Assembly: GCA_011322715.1 (NCBI GenBank)
Contig: DRLX01000237.1
Span: 1 to 6,102, forward strand
Reading direction: 5' to 3'
Source: Desulfobulbaceae bacterium
Lineage (GTDB): Bacteria; Desulfobacterota; Desulfobulbia; Desulfobulbales; Desulfobulbaceae
Length of the DNA stretch: 6,102 nucleotides
The position numbers and the translations under genes were made by a program. Positions 1 through 4,712 of the stretch are shown piece by piece; within the stretch, counting starts at the first letter, position 1, and each line of letters opens with the position of its first letter. The notes under the pieces are model-generated. The model did no database searches and had not been told where the DNA came from. It saw only the letters and a list, made by a program, of their open reading frames with translations.

Positions 1-13
1 AGGAGATATTACA

Positions 14-190
14 ATGGCACATTCAGACGATGTGAAAAGCGCATCCCAAGCATCCAATAATTTTGAGTATAAGAAGGAGCTGGCCTTTCAGCTGGTAAAA
101 CGGTTTGGCATGACCGCCGCGCGCCAGACCTGTATTCAGAATAAATGGGATGAGGTCCTTAAAGCCGTGGATTCAGTCCGCGTGCATTAG
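14..190 (+). CDS. Small orphan protein, 58 residues, unknown function
   Basis: I do not recognise this protein. The frame opens with ATG at 14, preceded by a good Shine-Dalgarno AGGAG at 1-5 with 8 bases of spacing, and ends with TAG at 188-190. The first 16 or so residues are polar and look flexible (MAHSDDVKSASQASNN). The rest is rich in Lys, Arg, Ala and Leu and probably forms one or two amphipathic helices (KKELAFQLVKRFGMTAARQ, then NKWDEVLKAVDSV). It has no signal peptide or membrane segment, so it is probably cytoplasmic, and it contains a single Cys in QTCIQN. It is followed by a terminator-like hairpin at 274-334 and lies almost 800 bases from the next gene, so it is unlikely to belong to the TonB operon. 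The frame stays open upstream to the window edge, so a longer start outside cannot be fully excluded, but the ribosome binding site argues for this one. Confidence 0.7.
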   Translation: MAHSDDVKSASQASNNFEYKKELAFQLVKRFGMTAARQTCIQNKWDEVLKAVDSVRVH

Positions 191-212
191 GGCCAAACAA
201 ACAGCCGGCCCT
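189..212 (+). other. Short GC-rich hairpin just after the small gene
   Basis: AGGGCC (189-194) pairs with GGCCCT (207-212) around a 12-base loop, and TTATTTGT follows. A second GGCCCT at 225-230 could pair with the same left arm, giving two mutually exclusive folds. It may be a weak terminator or 3'-end stabiliser for the small gene. The run of T is broken and the stem is only 6 bp, so the call is weak. Confidence 0.3.
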
Positions 213-273
213 TATTTGTCTAGAGGCCCTAGGCCGTAATCATCAAGACCCTATTTGTGAATTTTTTATTATT

Positions 274-334
274 CGCAACCGCAACCATATTATATGCTCA
301 AGGCGCATAATGTGGCTGCGGTTGCGTTTGTTTT
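274..334 (+). terminator. Strong rho-independent terminator-like hairpin
   Basis: CGCAACCGCAACCA at 274-287 pairs with TGGCTGCGGTTGCG at 313-326 with a single A-C mismatch. Pairing continues inward through AT-rich sequence toward a small loop near 298-302, with one G-T wobble and a few mismatches. The stem is followed directly by TTTGTTTT (327-334). The U-rich tail is only on the + strand side, so it terminates rightward transcription, most likely that of the 58-residue gene. It insulates the TonB operon from upstream reading. Confidence 0.7.
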
Positions 335-398
335 GCCGGTTATTCCTGTCCTAAAGATTCCACTTATATTTGAACAAAATTTTGCCATTTATATAAGA

Positions 399-404
399 TA
401 TAAT
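399..404 (+). promoter_or_regulatory. Possible -10 box, perfect TATAAT
   Basis: TATAAT at 399-404 matches the sigma-70 -10 consensus exactly. No good -35 sits at the usual distance: TTGCCA at 382-387 is only 11 bases upstream and TTGAAC at 370-375 is 23 bases upstream. In DNA this rich in A and T a chance match is quite possible. If real, transcription would start near 411, far upstream of the operon. Confidence 0.25.
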
Positions 405-517
405 GTGAGTCATTGAAGAAAATTCCGTGAAAATTGTTAAACATAACGAAAATATATAAAAATTTTTGTGTTCGGTAAGGTGTTTTGTTTTGCAACTTGT
501 CAGTAACATAGAATGAC

Positions 518-551
518 TAACCATCTATAAAATATATATTTTTTATGGTTA
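518..551. repeat. Nested AT-rich inverted repeat
   Basis: TAACCAT (518-524) and ATGGTTA (545-551) are perfect inverted 7-mers. Between them lies a perfect 14-base palindrome, AAAATATATATTTT (529-542). The two centres are one base apart, so this is close to a single 34-base dyad. It could be an operator, a curved-DNA or nucleoid-protein site, or a cruciform-prone element. No named binding motif was recognised. Confidence 0.45.
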
Positions 552-565
552 ATATGGAACTACCT

Positions 566-590
566 AAAGGGGGCTGAATAGTTGCCTTTT
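566..590 (+). terminator. Possible intrinsic terminator or attenuator hairpin
   Basis: AAAGG (566-570) pairs with CCTTT (585-589). Pairing continues inward through G-T wobbles and CT/AG (574-575 with 580-581) to a 4-base loop, with one G-G mismatch. The strand then reads TTTTG, and a second AT-only hairpin follows at once. The U run is short, so termination here would be weak or conditional. Confidence 0.3.
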
Positions 591-591
591 G

Positions 592-613
592 ATGAAAAAT
601 AAGTTTTTTTCAT
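592..613 (+). repeat. AT-rich inverted repeat with a T tract
   Basis: ATGAAAAA (592-599) and TTTTTCAT (606-613) are perfect inverted repeats around a 6-base loop, and the right side carries seven consecutive T (604-610). It lies directly downstream of the 566-590 hairpin. The two may act together as a terminator, or this may be an operator half-site pair. Confidence 0.3.
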
Positions 614-693
614 TTTGGTTGTAAGCAGGTCTTGTAAAGCACACAGCAATTGGGATAGTGTTCAGGCAATCTAGTTATCCAGATTCTGTTTTT

Positions 694-708
694 GGATTAG
701 GATTAGGA
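694..708 (+). repeat. Tandem hexamer GGATTA, two and a half copies
   Basis: GGATTA is repeated at 694-699 and 700-705 and followed by GGA at 706-708. No function is known for it here. It may be a simple slippage product. Confidence 0.5.
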
Positions 709-908
709 CGAATAGGGAGTCTGAACGCATAAATGTAGCAATAATAACCTTTGGATAACAGGGGATGCATTTAAGCCTAAGACAAATTATAAAGTATTAA
801 TGTGTGCAAGGGGAAGAGCCTGATGATGAATATGAGTTCGAATATAAAGAAGTTTTTCTTTGTATCTGTTCCCTTTGTTTATCGTGGCATGCATAAAATA
901 CACTATCG

Positions 909-938
909 TTCATTATACGCCATCCTGGATGGTATAAA
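909..938 (+). promoter_or_regulatory. Likely operon promoter with extended -10
   Basis: TGGTATAAA at 930-938 fits the extended -10 pattern TGnTATAAT with one mismatch. A poor -35 candidate, TTCATT (909-914), lies 18 bases upstream, and weak -35 boxes are usual for extended -10 promoters. Transcription would start near 945 and give a leader of about 28 bases before the ATG at 973, leaving room for the ribosome binding site at 963-966. A start here would make the longer in-frame reading from 802 or 823 irrelevant for this transcript. Confidence 0.45.
920..932. promoter_or_regulatory. 13-bp palindrome abutting the -10 box, possible operator
   Basis: CCATCC-T-GGATGG is a perfect inverted repeat with 6-base arms and a one-base centre. 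Its right end overlaps the TGG of the extended -10 motif, so a protein bound here would lie in the spacer of the candidate promoter. That position suits a repressor, or an activator that works from the spacer. I recognise no specific regulator; it does not look like a Fur box. Confidence 0.4.
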
Positions 939-972
939 ATTTAACAACTCAAAAAAAGCTGTAGGAAGAAGA

Positions 973-1773
973 ATGAATAAGCATCGAGTTAGAACTGTGG
1001 TTCTTTCCGCCGTTGCGGCCACATCCCTGCTATGGGGCGCGGCCAGCGCGGGTGCAACTGATTTAAAAGAAGTTCTGGAAGTCGGAATAAAAGTAAATCA
1101 GCTTGCGCAACAATCACAAAAGAAAATTGACAAGACCGTTGATCAGACCGATAAAATTATTGGCGATTACAAGGGTGTATTGAGAACCATTGAAGGGCTG
1201 CGGGTATATAACGCACAGCTTCAACGTCAGATCGACCTGCAAGTGGTTGAAATGGGCAAGCTGAGCAAATCCATTAAGGGTGTGACTTACGTTAAGCGTC
1301 AAATCACACCTCTGATGATGAATATGGTGAAGGCTCTTGGTGAATTCATTGATAACGATCTGCCCATCAAACGGGAAGAACGTAAAGCGGGCATTGAGCG
1401 CCTGAATGAATTGATGCTCAACCCGAATGTGGATGCCTCTGAAAAATTCCGGAGCGTATTTGAACTGTATCAGATCGAAAGTGAATATGGTCGTGCGGTT
1501 CAGGCCTATACGGATAAGGTAACACTTGGCGGTAATGAGCTGGAAGTTGATATGCTTCACATTGGTCGTATCGCATTGGTTTATCAAACCCGCGACGGCG
1601 AACAGTCCGGCATGTGGGACCAAGCCTCTCAGTCATGGGTTCCGCTTGACGATTCTTATCGTAAACCTATTAAACTGGCCTTGGCCGTGGCCCAGAAAAA
1701 AGCCGCTGCTGATACCCTTCTGAGACTACCTATACCTGCACCGATCCCCGGTAAAATGGAGACAGCAAAATGA
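973..1773 (+). CDS. DUF3450 family periplasmic coiled-coil protein, TonB2 operon
   Basis: This 266-residue protein fits the DUF3450 family (about 250 residues), which is found with TonB2-type ExbB/ExbD/TonB clusters and has no fixed biochemical role. Residues 1-28 form a Sec signal peptide (basic MNKHRVR, hydrophobic core, probable cleavage near ASAGA), so it acts in the periplasm. Residues 30-105 are probably coiled coil. The family core follows: ITPLMMNMV (111-119), NDLPIKREER (128-137), ASEKFRSVFELYQIESEYG (155-173), IGRIALVYQTRDG (197-209), MWDQASQSW (214-222) and the DSYRKPI region (227-233). I chose ATG 973 because AGGA lies at 963-966 with 6 bases of spacing and because it places the signal peptide at the N-terminus. 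The frame stays open upstream to a GTG at 802, but those 57 codons look non-coding. Its last codon overlaps the next start (ATGA, 1770-1773). The likely role is a periplasmic partner of the TtpC-like protein encoded next. Confidence 0.88.
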   Translation: MNKHRVRTVVLSAVAATSLLWGAASAGATDLKEVLEVGIKVNQLAQQSQKKIDKTVDQTDKIIGDYKGVLRTIEGLRVYNAQLQRQIDLQVVEMGKLSKSIKGVTYVKRQITPLMMNMVKALGEFIDNDLPIKREERKAGIERLNELMLNPNVDASEKFRSVFELYQIESEYGRAVQAYTDKVTLGGNELEVDMLHIGRIALVYQTRDGEQSGMWDQASQSWVPLDDSYRKPIKLALAVAQKKAAADTLLRLPIPAPIPGKMETAK

Positions 1774-3149
1774 GAAAATTTGTTAATGTTATAGTTGCTG
1801 TTGCCATAATGGGTTTTGGATCCGGAGCAGCATTCGCCCAGTCAGCACCAGAAGCCAAGAGCCTTGATCAATTACTGGAATTGGTTAAACAGGGGGCTTA
1901 TCGGGAAAATCAGGAAAACAAGCGTCGTGAACGCGAGTTTTTGCAACAGAAATCCAAACAGAAAGCTCTGTTAGCTTCGGCGCGTAATACGCAAAAGCAG
2001 GAAGAGCGCCGGTCTGATCGTCTTGAGGCAGAATTTAAAGCCAATGACGAAAAGATTGCTAAACTGGAAGAAGACCTTTCCCATGAATTGGGTGCCTTGA
2101 AGGAACTCTTTGGTGTTCTGCAACAGGTATCTGGTGATACCAAGGCTGTTTTCCATGATTCCATTATCTCTGCCCAATTCCCGGGCCGTGAGGTTTATCT
2201 GGATGAGTTGATTGCCAAGGCGTCCAGTTCCGAACTGCCTACCATCGAAGAGATTGCGCGTTTGTGGTATGAAGTTCAACGGGAAATGACAGAGTCTGGC
2301 AAGGTTGTGAAATTCATGACCGATGTTCAATATCCAAATGGTGAGATTACCCAGCGGGAAGTTGTTCGTGTGGGGACCTTTAACCTGATCTCTGATGGAA
2401 AATATCTGGAATGGCGTACGAAATACCAAAATATTTCTGAATTGCCGCGTCAGCCAAAACCTCGTTTCCTGGAAACGGCCGCTGGTCTGCAAAATGCCAC
2501 ATCCGGTTATGAGGCCTTTGCCCTCGACGTCTCCAGAGGGGCTATCCTTGGTCTGTTGATTCAGGACCCAAGCCTCATTGAGCGTATCGATCAGGGTGGT
2601 ATCATTGGTTATATCATCATTTACGGTCTTGGCCCACTCAGCCTGTTGCTGATCTTGGCATCCGGTGCGAAACTATTCGTCACCCGTGCCAAAGTGAAAG
2701 CACAGATCCGCAGTGATGTGGCCAGCGACAATAACCCATTGGGTCGCGTTCTCATGGTCTATGACAACAACAGGGATGTTGATGTTGAAACCCTTGAGCT
2801 GAAACTTGATGAGGCTATTCTGAAAGAAACACCATCTCTGGAACGTTTCCTGACCATGATCAAAGTGATCGCCGCTATTGCGCCGCTCATGGGTCTGCTC
2901 GGAACCGTTACCGGTATGATCAACACCTTCCAGTCCATGACATTGTTCGGGACGGGGGATCCGAAGTTGATGGCCGGTGGTATTTCACAGGCGCTTGTAA
3001 CGACGGTTCTGGGTATTGTTGTTGCCCTGCCGACTTTGTTCCTGCACTCCATTGTTGCGGGCTTCAGCAAAGACATCGTCCATACGCTTGAAGAACAGTC
3101 AGCCGGTATCATCGCTGTTCATGCAGAGCAGGGTCACAAAGGAGCCTGA
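1770..3149 (+). CDS. TtpC-like MotA/TolQ/ExbB proton channel protein with large periplasmic domain
   Basis: This 459-residue protein resembles TtpC, the extra ExbB-like subunit needed by Vibrio TonB2 systems. Residues 1-23 are a signal peptide (cleavage near AFA-Q). A charged coiled coil spans about 45-118, and the rest of the periplasmic domain runs to about 275. The first membrane segment is about 277-303 (IIGYIIIYGLGPLSLLLILA). A cytoplasmic loop of about 60 residues leads to the conserved ExbB core: a second membrane segment near 363-388 with AIAPLMGLLGTV (369-380) and a third near 405-430 with ISQALVTTVLGIVVALP. T379 and T412 align with the functional T148 and T181 of E. coli ExbB. It is much longer than ordinary ExbB (244 residues in E. 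coli) because of the periplasmic arm. The core is clearly paralogous to the next gene. Translation is coupled to the DUF3450 gene by a 4-base overlap, with GGAGA at 1758-1762 as the ribosome binding site. Whether it joins the ExbB ring or sits beside it cannot be told from sequence. Confidence 0.9.
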   Translation: MRKFVNVIVAVAIMGFGSGAAFAQSAPEAKSLDQLLELVKQGAYRENQENKRREREFLQQKSKQKALLASARNTQKQEERRSDRLEAEFKANDEKIAKLEEDLSHELGALKELFGVLQQVSGDTKAVFHDSIISAQFPGREVYLDELIAKASSSELPTIEEIARLWYEVQREMTESGKVVKFMTDVQYPNGEITQREVVRVGTFNLISDGKYLEWRTKYQNISELPRQPKPRFLETAAGLQNATSGYEAFALDVSRGAILGLLIQDPSLIERIDQGGIIGYIIIYGLGPLSLLLILASGAKLFVTRAKVKAQIRSDVASDNNPLGRVLMVYDNNRDVDVETLELKLDEAILKETPSLERFLTMIKVIAAIAPLMGLLGTVTGMINTFQSMTLFGTGDPKLMAGGISQALVTTVLGIVVALPTLFLHSIVAGFSKDIVHTLEEQSAGIIAVHAEQGHKGA

Positions 3150-3151
3150 TC

Positions 3152-3682
3152 ATGTATTATGAGCTGATAAATATGTTGGAAAATGTCCGTGATTTCATGG
3201 AAAAAGGGGGCCCTGTCCTCACGGCAATTTTCTTCATAATCTTTCTGCTCTGGGCTTTGGTGTTTGAACGGGTGATTTATTTCAAAACCGGACACCGTAA
3301 ACAAGTGAATGAAGTTATGGCTACCTGGGAGGCGCGCGCAGAGCGCACCTCCTGGTATGCCCAACAAATTCGCGGAGCCATGATCAGTCAGGTGACGATG
3401 GACCTGAGAAGCAATTTATCTTTGATAAAAACATTAGTGGCCATTGCGCCGTTGATGGGGCTTCTTGGAACCGTCTGGGGTATGATTGAGGTTTTCGATG
3501 TAATGGCAATCTTGGGCAGTAGCAACGTAAAGGCCATGGCGGCCGGCGTTTCTAGGGCCACGATCCCGACAATGGCGGGAATGGTCGGCGCACTATCCGG
3601 TGTGTTTGCTGCCTCCTACCTTGAAGGTCGGATGAACAAGGAAGCCGAATTGCTTGAAGACCACTTAACAAAAGATCATTGA
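3152..3682 (+). CDS. exbB: Biopolymer transport protein ExbB, short TonB2-type
   Basis: This 176-residue inner-membrane protein is the ExbB subunit of the proton-driven motor that energises TonB. Three membrane segments are visible, near 21-44, 92-116 and 136-156, with the N-terminus outside and a cytoplasmic loop at about 46-90. The family core is LVAIAPLMGLLGTVWGM (95-111) and AGVSRATIPTMAGMVGAL (131-148). T107 and T140 fall where E. coli ExbB has T148 and T181, which line the channel. AIAPLMGLLGTV is identical over 12 residues to the preceding TtpC-like protein, which points to an old duplication. The protein is shorter than E. coli ExbB (244 residues) but close to ExbB2 proteins of TonB2 systems. 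The gene starts two bases after the previous stop, with AAAGGAG at 3138-3144. TolQ or MotA are alternatives by fold, but the flanking exbD and tonB decide for ExbB. Confidence 0.92.
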   Translation: MYYELINMLENVRDFMEKGGPVLTAIFFIIFLLWALVFERVIYFKTGHRKQVNEVMATWEARAERTSWYAQQIRGAMISQVTMDLRSNLSLIKTLVAIAPLMGLLGTVWGMIEVFDVMAILGSSNVKAMAAGVSRATIPTMAGMVGALSGVFAASYLEGRMNKEAELLEDHLTKDH

Positions 3683-3692
3683 GAGAATAAAT

Positions 3693-4094
3693 ATGCGTAG
3701 ACACGCCTCAAAAGAGAATGATGATGCAGAAATTGATATGACACCGATGCTTGACATCGTGTTTATCATGCTCATTTTCTTCATCGTTACATCCTCCTTC
3801 CTGAAGGAAGCGGGGATTGAAATTAACCGCCCTGATGCCTCCACCTCGGTGAAGGCGGATAAGGCAAATATCATGATAGCCGTAACTGAGAAAAACGAAG
3901 TCTGGATGGAAAAACGCCGGGTTGATATCCGGGCTGTTCGGGCCAATGTGGAACGTCTTCGGGCGGAAAATCCTGAAGGTTCCGTGGTTATTCAGGCCGA
4001 TGTTGATTCTAAATCGGGTGTCGTAATGGAAGTTGTCGATGCGGTTCGCAAGGCAAATGTCAGTGACTATATCGTAGCGACCAAAGAACAATGA
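3693..4094 (+). CDS. exbD: Biopolymer transport protein ExbD
   Basis: This 133-residue protein is the ExbD partner of ExbB, with one membrane helix and a periplasmic domain. The short cytoplasmic N-terminus (1-15) is polar and leads into the hallmark IDMTPMLDIVFIMLIFF (14-30). D21 sits at the position of E. coli ExbD D25, the essential protonatable residue of the motor. The membrane helix runs to about 38, and the rest (ExbD/TolR fold, 39-133) is periplasmic and includes VVIQADVDSKSGVVMEVVDAVRKA. The length is typical. Only 10 bases separate it from exbB, with a weak GAGAG at 3681-3685, so its translation probably depends on the upstream gene. The stop overlaps the tonB start (ATGA, 4091-4094). 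TolR would look similar, but the adjacent tonB makes ExbD the better name. Confidence 0.93.
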   Translation: MRRHASKENDDAEIDMTPMLDIVFIMLIFFIVTSSFLKEAGIEINRPDASTSVKADKANIMIAVTEKNEVWMEKRRVDIRAVRANVERLRAENPEGSVVIQADVDSKSGVVMEVVDAVRKANVSDYIVATKEQ

Positions 4095-4699
4095 TAGTAC
4101 GTTACGCACTTTCAGTTATATTCGCCGTTCTGATCACTTTTACCCTGTTCTGGGGTATGCAATATCTTATTGCGACCGGGAACAATCCGTTAGAGGGTAA
4201 AATTGAGGGCCGCAGGGTCGAGATTGGCGAAGTACGGCAAGCTCAGGATGTTGAGCAGACGATCCGTAAACCCGATAAGCCCGAGGACGCTGACACGCCC
4301 CCGGACACACCTGACCTGGACATGGATACCAATGTAGATAATGTCAACACGGGTATTGAAATTGGTATGGCTCCTGTTGCGGCAGAGGTCAGCGTTGGCG
4401 GCACAGGTGGTTTTGCCGCCAGTGACGGCGACTATCTGCCCATTGTCAAGGTGGCTCCCATTTATCCACGCCGGGCGCAGGAACGTGGCCTTTCCGGCTA
4501 TGTGATTGTGGAATTTACCGTGACAAAGGCGGGAACAGTTGTCGATGCCAAGGTTATCGAGAGCACCAACTCTGTATTTAATCGTGCCGCCATTAAGGCT
4601 GCGCTGAAATTTAAATACAAACCAAAGGTGGTTGACGGTCAACCTATTGATGTGGCGGGTGTCTTGCATAAGATTACCTTCGAGATGGAAGATAAATAG
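4091..4699 (+). CDS. tonB2: TonB2-type energy transducer TonB
   Basis: This 202-residue protein is the TonB that carries energy from the ExbB/ExbD motor to outer-membrane receptors. A very short cytoplasmic N-terminus (MIVR) precedes one membrane anchor, about 5-27. The linker (28-112) is acidic and only mildly proline-rich (RKPDKPEDADTPPDTPD, 59-75). The C-terminal TonB domain (about 115-202) shows VAPIYPRRAQERGLSGYVIV (121-140), VIESTNSVFNRAAIKAAL (155-172) and FKYKP (174-178), close to the E. coli receptor-contacting fold. It is shorter than E. coli TonB (239 residues) and of the size of Vibrio TonB2. The anchor contains no histidine, whereas E. coli TonB uses His20 there. The gene overlaps exbD by four bases and has no clear ribosome binding site of its own, so it is probably translationally coupled. 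The tonB family is certain; the '2' type is inferred from neighbours and length. Confidence 0.92.
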   Translation: MIVRYALSVIFAVLITFTLFWGMQYLIATGNNPLEGKIEGRRVEIGEVRQAQDVEQTIRKPDKPEDADTPPDTPDLDMDTNVDNVNTGIEIGMAPVAAEVSVGGTGGFAASDGDYLPIVKVAPIYPRRAQERGLSGYVIVEFTVTKAGTVVDAKVIESTNSVFNRAAIKAALKFKYKPKVVDGQPIDVAGVLHKITFEMEDK

Positions 4700-4712
4700 A
4701 GGAGCTTAAGCT

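Larger units (their letters stand above)
335..972. other. Long AT-rich non-coding leader region
   Basis: About 640 bases separate the terminator from the first operon gene. I see no gene with convincing codon use or homology here. The stretch contains a perfect TATAAT at 399-404, a nested AT-rich dyad at 518-551, two adjacent hairpins at 566-613, a tandem GGATTA repeat at 694-708, very short open frames near 765-825, and a promoter with a palindrome at 909-938. No tRNA, CRISPR array or insertion-sequence end was recognised. The length and the density of inverted repeats suggest regulation or an unannotated small RNA. Confidence 0.6.

Noticed and set aside
370..404. Complete sigma-70 promoter around TATAAT 399-404
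   Set aside because: Candidate -35 boxes TTGCCA (382-387) and TTGAAC (370-375) have spacers of 11 and 23 bases, outside the workable range. Only the -10 is listed, with low confidence.
632..659. Promoter TTGTAA (632-637) with GATAGT (654-659)
   Set aside because: Spacing of 16 is acceptable, but both boxes match consensus at only four of six positions, which is common by chance in AT-rich DNA.
674..759. Inverted 8-mers GTTATCCA (674-681) and TGGATAAC (752-759) as mobile element ends
   Set aside because: The arms are short, only about 70 bases lie between them, there is no transposase gene and no target duplication was seen.
802..972. N-terminal extension of the DUF3450 protein from GTG 802 or ATG 823
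   Set aside because: The 57 extra codons would bury a clear signal peptide, and AGGA at 963-966 supports ATG 973. An extended -10 at 930-938 also lies inside this stretch. Kept only as a finding because of the 15-base repeat.
335..972. Fur box upstream of the tonB operon
   Set aside because: tonB genes are often iron-regulated, but no convincing match to the GATAATGATAATCATTATC pattern was seen on either strand.
1114..1636. Open frames on the minus strand inside the DUF3450 gene (1114-1623 and 1418-1636)
   Set aside because: They lie fully antisense to a gene with clear family motifs, have no recognisable domains or ribosome binding sites, and look like by-products of codon bias.
1971..2492. 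173-codon minus-strand frame within the TtpC-like gene
   Set aside because: Antisense to a well supported gene; the translation has no recognisable family or signal.
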